From positions 184,043 to 248,042 of the forward strand of contig JAAESM010000050.1 of the NCBI GenBank assembly GCA_024229395.1: 64,000 nt of DNA, given 5' to 3'. The notes under the pieces were generated by a model. That model was not told where the DNA came from, made no database searches, and was given only the letters and a program-made list of their open reading frames with translations. Numbering within the stretch: position 1 is the first letter of the stretch; each line of letters begins with the position of its first letter. A program made the translations under genes and the position numbers. This document shows positions 17,542 through 26,647 of this stretch, in pieces. The stretch comes from Planctomycetota bacterium. Lineage in GTDB: Bacteria; Planctomycetota; UBA1135.

Positions 17542-19839
17542 TTACACGCGTTCGCGGCGTCCGCGGTCGCGATCTCGCCCGCCGCGGTCGTCACGGTCAC
17601 GTCCGCGACCTCCACGATCGTCGCGGCCACGGCCACGACCACGATCATCACGGCCGCGTGGCGGACGCGAAGGACGCGAGGCTGCCTCGATGGCACCTGC
17701 GACTTCCTCTTCCGGCAGCATGGCGATGCGGCGGCTCAGGCGGATCTTGCCGGAGCGCTCATCGACGTTGACCACGATGACATCAAGATCATCGCCCTCG
17801 TTGCAGACGTCTTCGACCTGTTCGGTACGCTCGACATCCAGCTCGGAGATGTGGCACATGCCTTCTTGGCCGCCACCCAGGTCGACGAAGCAACCGAAGT
17901 CCTTGACGCCGGTGACCTTGCCAGTGAAGCGCTCACCGATGCCGATGACGCGTGTCTGCTGGCGGATGCGCTCGATGCAAGCATCGACGTTCTCCACAGG
18001 CGTACCGGAAACCTGAACGTTGCCTTCGTCATCCATGATGTTGACGTTGACACCGAAAGTCTCCTGCAGGTCGCGGATGTTGGCACCCTTAGGACCGATC
18101 ACGAAACCGATCTTCTCGGCTGGAATCTTGATCGACTTGTTGGCAGGTGCGTATGGCGAGATGCTCTCGCGTGCACCATCGAGTGCCTCAGCCATCTTGC
18201 CCAAGATGTGCAAGCGACCATCCTTAGCCTGACCGATGGCTTCGGCGAGGATCTCATTGCTGAGGCCCTTCACCTTGATGTCCATCTGCAGACCAGTGAT
18301 GCCGTCTGAAGTACCGGTGACCTTGAAGTCCATGTCGCCATGGTGGTCTTCGGAACCGAGGATGTCGGACAAAACATTGTACTGCCCAGTTTCCTCATCC
18401 ATGATCAAACCCATGGCGATACCAGCGACTGGTGCCTTCATGGGCACACCGGCATCCAGCATGGAAAGACAACCGCCACAAACCGAAGCCATCGACGACG
18501 AGCCGTTCGACTCGGTGATGTCCGACACGATGCGGATGGTGTAAGGGAAGTCATGGTGATCTGGCAGCATTGGGCGCAGTGCGCGCTCAGCCAAGTTGCC
18601 GTGGCCCTTCTCACGACGCGAAGTACCGCGCAGCATCTTTGCCTCGCCAGTACAGAACGGTGGGAAGTTGTAGTGCAGGTAGAACTTGTTCTTGGTCTTC
18701 TCTGCATTCAGGCCATCGATGAACATCTCGTCATCGACCGAGCCCAAGGTGGTAGCAACAATCGCTTGAGTCTCACCACGGGTGAACAAGGTCGAACCGT
18801 GTACACGTGGCAGCAAGCTGGTCTCGATATCGATCTGGCGAATGTCCTTGCCATCACGACCATCGACGCGCTTGTTGTTCAAGGTCATCTTGCGCTCGAT
18901 ATCGTTCGCAACCTTCTTAGCGCCTTTCTTGTAACGCTTCTGCTCAGCTTCATCCTCTTCGGAATCGCCCTCAGGAGCCATTTCGGCGATCACTTGTGCG
19001 ACGAAAGCATCGACGGCGCCGTAACGCTCGAACTTGCCTTCGGTGAGCAGCACCTTCTCGACGGCCTCTTCGCCGTACTTGGCGAGGACTTCGTCGGCAG
19101 TGGCAGTGTCTTCGACTGGAGCTTCTACAGCCAGCTTTTCCTTGCCGCACATGTCGCGCAGCTCGTCAAGCATGGTGATGATCTCCTTGATGACCTCGTG
19201 GCCGGCGGCGAGTGCGCCTGGGACCTCGGAGTCAGGAAGTTCTTTTGCACCAGCCTCTACCATGCAGACTGCAGTTGCAGTTCCGGACATGGTCAGGTCG
19301 AGGATGTTGTTGTCCATCTCCAACACCGACTTGGTCGGGTTGATGATGATGTTGCCATCGACGTAGCCCAAGCGCACTGCGCCCATGCCACCTTCGAAAG
19401 GAATGTGCGAAAGATGAATCGCAGCCATGCCGCCGATCATCGACAACACTTCTGGCTCGTTTTCCTGGTCAAAGGAAAGTACCGACGACATGATCTGGAC
19501 TTCGTTCTGGAAGCCAGCAGTGAACATCGGGCGGACCGAACGGTCCAACATACGCATGGCCAAAACCTCTTTCAGGGTTGGAGCTGCCTCGCGCTTAAAG
19601 AAGCCGCCAGGAATCTTGCCTGCGGAATAAGTTTTTTCACGGTAATCCACCGTGAGGGGAAAGAATGGCAAGTCCTTTGGACCGCCGTCCACGACTGTGG
19701 ACATTACTACCGTTTCGCCATAGCTGACAATAACGGAGCCGGTTGCCTGCTTGGCAATCCAACCGGTTTCAATGGTGAGCGTACGGCCACCAATCTCGCG
19801 TGAGACTGAGCGTACGTTTTTGTTGGAAGAGATCGTCAT
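17542..19839 (-). CDS. pnp: Polyribonucleotide nucleotidyltransferase (PNPase)
   Basis: PNPase core (SVRPMFTAGFQNEVQIMSSVLSFDQENEPEVLSMIGGMAA; TLGSVDDEMFIDGL; RGTSRREKGHGNLAERAL), KH (IGFVIGPKGANIRDLQE) and S1 (GKVTGVKDFGCFVDL) domains, RG/RD-rich tail. Confidence 0.97.
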   Translation of the reverse strand: MTISSNKNVRSVSREIGGRTLTIETGWIAKQATGSVIVSYGETVVMSTVVDGGPKDLPFFPLTVDYREKTYSAGKIPGGFFKREAAPTLKEVLAMRMLDRSVRPMFTAGFQNEVQIMSSVLSFDQENEPEVLSMIGGMAAIHLSHIPFEGGMGAVRLGYVDGNIIINPTKSVLEMDNNILDLTMSGTATAVCMVEAGAKELPDSEVPGALAAGHEVIKEIITMLDELRDMCGKEKLAVEAPVEDTATADEVLAKYGEEAVEKVLLTEGKFERYGAVDAFVAQVIAEMAPEGDSEEDEAEQKRYKKGAKKVANDIERKMTLNNKRVDGRDGKDIRQIDIETSLLPRVHGSTLFTRGETQAIVATTLGSVDDEMFIDGLNAEKTKNKFYLHYNFPPFCTGEAKMLRGTSRREKGHGNLAERALRPMLPDHHDFPYTIRIVSDITESNGSSSMASVCGGCLSMLDAGVPMKAPVAGIAMGLIMDEETGQYNVLSDILGSEDHHGDMDFKVTGTSDGITGLQMDIKVKGLSNEILAEAIGQAKDGRLHILGKMAEALDGARESISPYAPANKSIKIPAEKIGFVIGPKGANIRDLQETFGVNVNIMDDEGNVQVSGTPVENVDACIERIRQQTRVIGIGERFTGKVTGVKDFGCFVDLGGGQEGMCHISELDVERTEQVEDVCNEGDDLDVIVVNVDERSGKIRLSRRIAMLPEEEVAGAIEAASRPSRPPRGRDDRGRGRGRDDRGGRGRDRDDRGGRDRDRGRRERV

Positions 19840-19892
19840 TTCCGCTTTATCCGTTCAGGATTTTTGTTGTTGTTTCTATCGTTCCGCTAAAA

Positions 19893-19931
19893 CCGTCTGT
19901 GTGGACTTGTAGTCCGATTGTTTGCAGACGG
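19893..19931 (-). promoter_or_regulatory. Nested hairpin in the rpsO-pnp intergenic region
   Basis: Outer stem CCGTCTG/CAGACGG (19893-19899 / 19925-19931), inner stem GGACT-TGT-AGTCC (19903-19915); followed by TTTT on the minus strand. Confidence 0.6.
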
Positions 19932-19937
19932 CGGGCC

Positions 19938-19997
19938 CTCTGACGTCGGCCCTGGAAAGTGATTCGGGCACCGCAAAAGCGATGCCCGATGTCAGAG
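19938..19997 (-). promoter_or_regulatory. Enclosed double stem immediately downstream of the rpsO stop
   Basis: Outer stem CTCTGAC/GTCAGAG (19938-19944 / 19991-19997) enclosing CGGGCACCGC/GCGATGCCCG (19965-19974 / 19979-19988, one mismatch). Confidence 0.6.
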
Positions 19998-19999
19998 TG

Positions 20000-20272
20000 C
20001 TAGCCGCGAATGCCGAGTTTCTCAACCAGCTCGTGATGGCGGTGAGAATCGGTGTTCTTCAAGTAGCGCATAAGCCGGCGGCGACGCGCCACTTGGCCAA
20101 GGAGGCCACGGCGGGTGCCATTGTCTTTCTTATGAGATTTGAGATGCTCGGTGAGCTCTTTGATGCTTTGCGTGAGCAAGGCGATCTGAACTTCAGCGGA
20201 GCCGGTATCACCCTCAGAGCGGGCGAATTCCTTAACAATTTGGGCTTTAACTTCTTTATCGATGACGGGCAT
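20000..20272 (-). CDS. rpsO: 30S ribosomal protein S15
   Basis: [90 protein letters not shown]. Confidence 0.98.
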   Translation of the reverse strand: MPVIDKEVKAQIVKEFARSEGDTGSAEVQIALLTQSIKELTEHLKSHKKDNGTRRGLLGQVARRRRLMRYLKNTDSHRHHELVEKLGIRG

Positions 20273-20360
20273 GATTTCTCCTCTTTTGCTTCGTCGGCGT
20301 AGGCGGATTGCCTACTACGCCTCAAACCCAGAACGAGGTTTCCAGAAATGAGGACGGAGG

Positions 20361-20366
20361 ATTATA
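20361..20366 (-). promoter_or_regulatory. Candidate -10 box of the rpsO promoter
   Basis: Perfect TATAAT on the minus strand about 90 nt upstream of the rpsO start; no convincing -35. Confidence 0.45.
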
Positions 20367-20381
20367 GCGACCGACCGCCGA

Positions 20382-20421
20382 CACAGCGAATTTCCGCTCT
20401 TCGAGCCCGGAATTCGCTGTG
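20382..20421. repeat. Inverted repeat between the Big_5 lipoprotein gene and rpsO
   Basis: CACAGCGAATTtCCG ... CGGAATTCGCTGTG: 11 + 3 bp stem with a single-nt bulge, 11-nt loop, no U-tract. Confidence 0.75.
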
Positions 20422-20435
20422 AATTGCCTGCTTGC

Positions 20436-23348
20436 CTAGAAATCCAGGGTTGGCGAGTCGGCCGACTGGGCCCAGGCTTCGTAATCGCGCTCTAGCTGAG
20501 AGAAGAAGAAGCCGCGCTCAATGAAGCCAAAGGACATGCTGAAGGCCTCCATCGAGGCGGTCCAGTTGCCACCACTCGAGGTGTCTAGTGGCGGAGTTCC
20601 GACCGTACCACCCGTAGTTTCCTTCAGGGTAGGCAAAGTCAAGCTGCCGCCGACGCCAGCACTTCCGGCCACCCAGATGTGCCAGCTGCTGGATTCCACA
20701 GCGCTGTCGGTGATGGTTAGGCGGTAATAGCCCTGATCCCCCGTCAGGGTGTCGGTGAAGTCGCGGCTGAAGGGATAACTGGCGCCCCCCCATGCTGCGG
20801 TGACTTCCGGTACATCGGGCAAGGCGATTGGCGTGGCTGCCGGTGCGGCTTCCACCGTGAGGGTGGCGCGCGCCTTAGCCTGGTCGCCATCACTATCGAT
20901 GGCGTGGATTTGCAACTGCACGCTGGCGGCCGACGCACCTTCGGCGACTGCGGTATCAAACAGCGTCAATTCCAACTCGGCAGCACCATTGATGCCCCCG
21001 CTAGAGAAATCCACCGCCCCTGCACCGACGGCGCATGGACCCGTGATTCCTGGAATGCTGGTGGTGATCAGCGAGTTACCGGACACCGGTGGCAACGAAA
21101 GGCCAGTGCCACCCGAAGCTTGGATCGGGTAGATGTAGTTGGTGGTGCCAGCGATCTGGTTAGTGCTCTCGACCATGTCAAACTCTGGCGTGACAACGGT
21201 ACTTCCGGAAGTTGGATCAACCAGCACGCGACTATCAAGCGAAACGAATCGGAAGTAGCGATTGGCAGCCGGGAAATCGGCCACGTCGTGGAAAGCGGCG
21301 AACCAACCGGGGCGGTTCAAGCGCACATCCAATCCACTTGCGAACAAGTTCTCCAAGTCATAGGTCTGGAGGCCATCGGCATCTGGTTCGCCGTCGTTGG
21401 TGGTCAGCAAGTTACTACTGATGCTGGAGACGCCGGTACTCAAGCCAGTGATCAATGGACTGAGTGATGCGGTGACGCGGCCTTTCGCGATCATTGGGAT
21501 CGACAGCTCGCCGGCATCGAAGCCCATCAAGCTGACGGCGTGGAAGCCCTCGGCTTGGATGGTGATGGTCTGCGCACCGCTGCGGCCAGTAAAGGTGACG
21601 GAACCGTTACTGCCGGTGTTCGCACTGTCTTCATTGCCACCACCGAAGTCCTCGATGAAGACTGTTGCACCACTGACTTGGTAAAGGCCTTCGCGATCGA
21701 AAGCGACGACGTTGACTTCACCGCCAGTGATCGGACTGGCCGAAAGGAAACCGCGGAACTCGACCACGCCTGGCGACTCACTGGACGCGGCGTTGCCAGC
21801 CTTGTCGGTTAGCGTGATATCGAAAGCCAACGGTCCCTCGGCAATGACCAACGGATTGAATGCTGGGCCGATGAAGAAGTTAGCGGTGGATGGTGATGCT
21901 ACGTCGCGGGTTTGGGCACCGACGCCTGGCGGGAAGGATGCCTCGATGCGAGCGATACGTTCACTGGCAAGACCGTATGGGCGGAAGAACGGAGTATCGG
22001 TAATGAACTGACTACCGAAGGCGCCCGATGGCGGCCCGTAGCTGAACAACAGAGGGCGCACGGTGTCATGCGCGACCACTGCCTCATTGCCATCGCCATC
22101 ACGATAAGTCTGCACCGAACTGCGTAAGCCATCACGCTCCACGTATCCGCCCAGCACCAAGTCGGCACTGGAAGAGAACACGGGTGCACCGAAGGCTCCG
22201 GTGAGATCCAAGTCGAAGGCAGCAAGCCCACCACCAGCGATCATCGAGGCGCTGACGAAATCCGATTCATTGGTCTCATGCACCATCAAGGTGATGGTGT
22301 CAGAACTCAACACCGAGACTGGCGTAGTGACTTCGACGGGCAGCAGGTCGACGTTCTGCAGATTGACCGCAGGATCAAAGGGCGCGAAATCGACATCGTC
22401 GAAACCGATCGCAGACGGGCGACCGAAAGCGAGCGTATCCCACTCTGCGCGGTAAGCCTCGGCCAAGAATTGCGGTACGAACTCGGCATCCGTAATGCTG
22501 GTGTCAACATCAAGGCGCATGGTGACACCAAGGTCGTTGCCATCCCCGAGATGCGGGAACTCGAACACACGGTTGCCGACATGACGGAACTCGAGGTCAC
22601 CTGCGGTGTCGTAATCACCAGCGCCAGTTGTGGTGCGGTTGGTGAACGTGACTGCCCCAGTAAGGCCAGTGAAATCCATCGGCTCTGAGAACACCACAAT
22701 CGCCGGTGTATCGTTCGGCTCATTGACGCTGCCTGCAGGTGGGAAGGAACCTAACACCTGTGGTGAAATGCCAGCCAAGGAAGTGGACGTGCGAAAACGG
22801 AACAACAAGCCACTACGCGGCATGTCGATACGCTCCCCTTCCAAGTCGGTGATATCCGTAGTGGCCACCACTTCGTACAGCGTGTCCGGCAACAAAGTGC
22901 CGACGGGTTCCACTACCAAACAACGATCACTAGCCAACCAAGTGAAGGTCAGCGACACACCCAACAATGGGTTGTCGACCGGACGCAACAATAAGGAAGT
23001 GTTGGTGATGGTGTCGGCGCGCAAGCTTTCGCTGAACCACAAGGCCAAGGCGGCATTGGGATCGATGCCGGTAGCAGAGCTGGCCGGAGCACTGGCTGCT
23101 AAAGAAGGAGGGCCATCTTGAAGCATGGCGCCTGCCATAGGAGCAGCCGAAGGACCATCCTCGAGAGGCGGAGTTCCCCCGCCACCACCACCCTCACCAC
23201 CGGAGCTTCCACCGAGGTTGTCAGGGTCGAGAAAGGTACTCGGGTTACCGGTACTTCCACATGGACCAGCGAACAAACCCAGCGTGATGAGCAGGGCGAA
23301 GGCCGGTAATGTGCGGCTTGCAATAGACGAGGTGCGGCTGGCCAGCAT
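20436..23348 (-). CDS. Large predicted lipoprotein/secreted protein with Big_5-type Ig-like domains and a carboxypeptidase-regulatory-like domain
   Basis: Signal region ending LGLFAGPCGS; Big_5-like repeats (ALALWFSESLRADTITNTSLLLRP..., TPAIVVFSEPMDFTGLTGAVTFTN...); ATVFIEDFGGGNEDSANTGSNGSVTFTG. Alternative GTG start 23357. Confidence 0.75.
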   Translation of the reverse strand: MLASRTSSIASRTLPAFALLITLGLFAGPCGSTGNPSTFLDPDNLGGSSGGEGGGGGGTPPLEDGPSAAPMAGAMLQDGPPSLAASAPASSATGIDPNAALALWFSESLRADTITNTSLLLRPVDNPLLGVSLTFTWLASDRCLVVEPVGTLLPDTLYEVVATTDITDLEGERIDMPRSGLLFRFRTSTSLAGISPQVLGSFPPAGSVNEPNDTPAIVVFSEPMDFTGLTGAVTFTNRTTTGAGDYDTAGDLEFRHVGNRVFEFPHLGDGNDLGVTMRLDVDTSITDAEFVPQFLAEAYRAEWDTLAFGRPSAIGFDDVDFAPFDPAVNLQNVDLLPVEVTTPVSVLSSDTITLMVHETNESDFVSASMIAGGGLAAFDLDLTGAFGAPVFSSSADLVLGGYVERDGLRSSVQTYRDGDGNEAVVAHDTVRPLLFSYGPPSGAFGSQFITDTPFFRPYGLASERIARIEASFPPGVGAQTRDVASPSTANFFIGPAFNPLVIAEGPLAFDITLTDKAGNAASSESPGVVEFRGFLSASPITGGEVNVVAFDREGLYQVSGATVFIEDFGGGNEDSANTGSNGSVTFTGRSGAQTITIQAEGFHAVSLMGFDAGELSIPMIAKGRVTASLSPLITGLSTGVSSISSNLLTTNDGEPDADGLQTYDLENLFASGLDVRLNRPGWFAAFHDVADFPAANRYFRFVSLDSRVLVDPTSGSTVVTPEFDMVESTNQIAGTTNYIYPIQASGGTGLSLPPVSGNSLITTSIPGITGPCAVGAGAVDFSSGGINGAAELELTLFDTAVAEGASAASVQLQIHAIDSDGDQAKARATLTVEAAPAATPIALPDVPEVTAAWGGASYPFSRDFTDTLTGDQGYYRLTITDSAVESSSWHIWVAGSAGVGGSLTLPTLKETTGGTVGTPPLDTSSGGNWTASMEAFSMSFGFIERGFFFSQLERDYEAWAQSADSPTLDF

Positions 23349-23377
23349 GATTTCCACCTATAATGACGCAAACCACG

Positions 23378-25117
23378 ATGAGTTTCCGCCCAGAATTTCA
23401 GTCTCTTGCAATCCTTTGCCTCGCCGGCCTTATTGGCGGGTGCCAAGGAAGCCACCCAAAGACCACCGCACCGGAGCCTCCGCCGCCGGTTCCGGAGAAC
23501 CCATCCACCCCGGAAATCGACCATCAGGTGGAGCCCGAGCAGCAAGCGTCGATCGAGGAAATCCGCGCTCTAGCGGCCCAGGACGCCGCTGCAGCCCTCA
23601 ATGAGCTGGATAAATTCGACGAACTGGATGCCGAATCGGCGATGCTTTTCGGTGACACCAGCATGAATCTGTTCAGTCAGAAAGCCGCCGACGGCAGCCT
23701 CAGCCCAGCCTTGGCAGAAGATCTGATGTTTGAAGCAGAATCCGCCTACCAACAGGCTTTTGAGCTTGGCGCGGACCCCATCGAAGCGCTCAGCGGCATG
23801 CTCAACGCCCGGCGCTTAGCTGGAGACCCCCAGGGCGCCTGGCAAGCTGGGCAGTGGTTATTCGAGCGTGTGGAGCCACAACTTGCTTCTGGAGAATATG
23901 TTGCCTCGAGAACCCTGCTCGACATTGGTCTCGCCGGTCTGGATTTCACCGTTGCTTCGGTGCAATCGGGTGATCCTCCGCCAGCCTCGGCATACAAGGC
24001 CGCTGCAGCCCTTGAGGCCGCCTTGGGCATGGGTTTTATCGGGGCGGCTCTACCCTTGGCCGACCTCTACGCATGGCAAAATGAGCCTGAATTGGCACTG
24101 GAGATCCTTTGTCAGGGCCTAGAACTGACTCCCGATGACCTGACCCTGTTCGGCCGAGTGCAGAACCTGGGCCCAAACAACCGCAACCTACAGGTGGAAG
24201 TGCTTGAGAAGCTGCGCTTGGATTGCCCAGGCGAGGCCACCCCATTGTGGTACCTGGGTGAAGCGCGCTACTGGCAAGGGCGCGACGCCCGAGCCGCAGC
24301 TGACTATCTAAAGGCTTTGGAATGCTGGGACCGCGCAGAAGAGTCTTTTGAGCAGGCTGCGGCCCTAAACTCTTACTTCGAAACTACTTGCGGCGATTGG
24401 TTGCATTTTGTCCGAACCCAACGAGGCTGGACCCTGCGGGATGAAGGGCGGATTGCCGATGCTGCTTCCAGTTTCATCAACACGCTGCAGACCGACCCCT
24501 CGCGCTTGGAAGCGGAGTCGGATCCGAACAGCCTGCGCCTTGGAATTGATGCCATCACCGCTGATTTCTACCGCACCAATAGTCTCAAGGAGGCGCGTGG
24601 ATTCCTCCGCCAAGTGTGCGCCATCCATGACGCTAACTCCAACTGGACCAATAACTTAGGCTTCTTCTGCCGAGACCTCGGCACCGCTGCCTTAGCCAGT
24701 GGCGCGGAAGAATTGGCCGCCCAATATTTCCAGGAATCGTGGGAAGCTTACAGCCGTACGGTGGAATTAAACCCCGATGACGCCCGCTTGGTCAATGATC
24801 GTGCGCTGATCTCGATCTACTACTTGGATGAGCATTGGGATTTCGCGGAACAGGAGTTGCATAGAGCGATAGAGCTAGGCAACAAAACCCTCGCTGAAAT
24901 GACCGAAGATGTTCCCCAGGCGGAACGTGAATACTTCGAAGAGGCCGTTGGCGATGCCTGGGAGAACCTAGCCTTCCTCAATCTTATCCGCAGAGGTGAG
25001 ATCGGCGATTCCGAAACCTACATCAAGAATAGTCTCAAACATTTCCCCTTCGAGGAGCGCGACGGCATCCCACCGCTGCAAGCCAAGCTCGAAGAACTGC
25101 GACAAAACAACCGATGA
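23378..25117 (+). CDS. TPR-repeat lipoprotein
   Basis: Lipobox-like LAGLIGGC then a Pro-rich segment; helical TPR-like repeats. Tracked start 23363 lies inside a TATAAT box, so 23378 is preferred. Confidence 0.75.
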   Translation: MSFRPEFQSLAILCLAGLIGGCQGSHPKTTAPEPPPPVPENPSTPEIDHQVEPEQQASIEEIRALAAQDAAAALNELDKFDELDAESAMLFGDTSMNLFSQKAADGSLSPALAEDLMFEAESAYQQAFELGADPIEALSGMLNARRLAGDPQGAWQAGQWLFERVEPQLASGEYVASRTLLDIGLAGLDFTVASVQSGDPPPASAYKAAAALEAALGMGFIGAALPLADLYAWQNEPELALEILCQGLELTPDDLTLFGRVQNLGPNNRNLQVEVLEKLRLDCPGEATPLWYLGEARYWQGRDARAAADYLKALECWDRAEESFEQAAALNSYFETTCGDWLHFVRTQRGWTLRDEGRIADAASSFINTLQTDPSRLEAESDPNSLRLGIDAITADFYRTNSLKEARGFLRQVCAIHDANSNWTNNLGFFCRDLGTAALASGAEELAAQYFQESWEAYSRTVELNPDDARLVNDRALISIYYLDEHWDFAEQELHRAIELGNKTLAEMTEDVPQAEREYFEEAVGDAWENLAFLNLIRRGEIGDSETYIKNSLKHFPFEERDGIPPLQAKLEELRQNNR

Positions 25118-26577
25118 TTCTTAGCTCCCTCATCCTTCTAGCCATGCAGTCCGGCGGCATGGAAACTTCCATTGCCGACGCCGCTGCACTTGGTGAACAG
25201 CAAAACTTCAAGGGTGCCGTGCAACTCTTGAAAGACGCCGGCGTCGAGAAATCCGACGACGCGACCGCATGGAATGCCTATGGCATGTGGTCCACCCGCC
25301 TCACCGAATCCGGCATCGCCAGTGGACAGATCACGGGTCTGGATGCCATTGATGCGTGGAACGATGTGGCATGGATTTTCGAATCCGCTTCCAAGCTGAG
25401 CGATGCACCTGCTGACATTTGGGTCAACTGGTCGGAAGCCTTGCTCAACGCCGGCGACATCAAGAACAGTCTGCGCTCCTGCGATGACGGTTTGAAGCTG
25501 CACGCCAAGTCCGCACCTTTGTTGCTGCAACAAGGTCGCGTATCGATGGCGCAAGCGCGCGCAAGTTTCGAGATGGGCGACGAAAAGAATGGCGCGAAGA
25601 ATTACCAAAACGCCGAACAAGCCTTCCGCAAGGCCATGGATGCCGCTCCTAAGACCGCAGCACCATGCATGCGCTTGGCCGAACTGCAATGGACTTTGCT
25701 CGCAGAAGGCGGCGATCCAGCCCTCAAGGAAAAGGCCATCAGCCTCTGGAAGTTGGCTGCAGAACGTGAGCCTAGTGGCGTCGACGGTGGTCTGATTACC
25801 GCTTGGATGGGTTTCGACTCGGTCAAGGTCTTCGACATCCTGGTCGAGAAGCAGCCCGAGCAAGTGCTGCACTATTGGTACCGCGGCTCGGCTTACTACG
25901 CTGCCGGCCCGGACTACTGGACCAATACGCGCGACGATTTCCAGATGGTGTTGAAGCTCAACCCGGGCTTCACCAACGCCTATTACTTCATGGCCAATGG
26001 CGCCATGGGCCGTGGTGCTCAACTATCCGGTCAAGGCGATCAAGAGACTGCCGAGAAGGCCTACAGCGCTGCTGGGAAATACTGGGCGCTTTACCTGAAA
26101 GACTTCGGCGGTGATTACTTCAATCAGCAAAAGGCAGCTGGCGGCACTGCGCTAAACGATGCAGCCACCAATATGAACTGGCTGGCTGGCAAGGTGCGCG
26201 CCCCGGAGCACATGATCACGCTGCTGCGTTTCGCGACCAACGCCAACCCGGATTTCGGCGATGCCTGGAACAACCTGGCATTGATCTACCGCGATACCGG
26301 GCAGGCCGAGCCTTCGCGCTCCGCCTACGAGAAGGCGCTGAAGCTGAACCCTACCGACCCGCAGTTGATGAACGACTATGCGGTGATTTACCACTACTAC
26401 CTGCATACCGAAGATGACCTGGCGCGTGAGCTCTACACCAAGGCCATCGACCGGGCCCAGGAAATGCTGGATGGCGGCGAAGTCGCCGAGGCCGATCTGG
26501 AGCGAATTCAGGTCGCCCTGCGCGACGCCAAGAACAACCTCAAGAAGCTCGACGCCGGCAACCGCAAGAACGGCTAG
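25114..26577 (+). CDS. TPR-repeat protein
   Basis: ATGA overlap with the preceding TPR gene; repeats such as AWNNLALIYRDTGQAEPSRSAYEKALKLNPTDPQLMNDYAVIYHYYL. Confidence 0.8.
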   Translation: MILSSLILLAMQSGGMETSIADAAALGEQQNFKGAVQLLKDAGVEKSDDATAWNAYGMWSTRLTESGIASGQITGLDAIDAWNDVAWIFESASKLSDAPADIWVNWSEALLNAGDIKNSLRSCDDGLKLHAKSAPLLLQQGRVSMAQARASFEMGDEKNGAKNYQNAEQAFRKAMDAAPKTAAPCMRLAELQWTLLAEGGDPALKEKAISLWKLAAEREPSGVDGGLITAWMGFDSVKVFDILVEKQPEQVLHYWYRGSAYYAAGPDYWTNTRDDFQMVLKLNPGFTNAYYFMANGAMGRGAQLSGQGDQETAEKAYSAAGKYWALYLKDFGGDYFNQQKAAGGTALNDAATNMNWLAGKVRAPEHMITLLRFATNANPDFGDAWNNLALIYRDTGQAEPSRSAYEKALKLNPTDPQLMNDYAVIYHYYLHTEDDLARELYTKAIDRAQEMLDGGEVAEADLERIQVALRDAKNNLKKLDAGNRKNG

Positions 26578-26599
26578 GCCCTAGGCTTTCAGCTCCCCC

Positions 26600-26634
26600 A
26601 ACGACCCGCAAGGAATGTCTCCTTGCGGGTTGTT
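26600..26634 (+). terminator. Hairpin terminator after the TPR pair
   Basis: AACGACCCGCAAGGA-ATGTC-TCCTTGCGGGTTGTT, 15-bp stem with one G-U; weak U-tract after it. Confidence 0.65.
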
Positions 26635-26647
26635 ATCATTTCCAGAC

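Noticed and set aside
17544-17670. CG-rich repeat block considered as a structural RNA or tandem repeat element
   Set aside because: It is the in-frame RG/RD-rich tail of PNPase.
18340-19803. 487-aa plus-strand ORF
   Set aside because: Antisense shadow of pnp.
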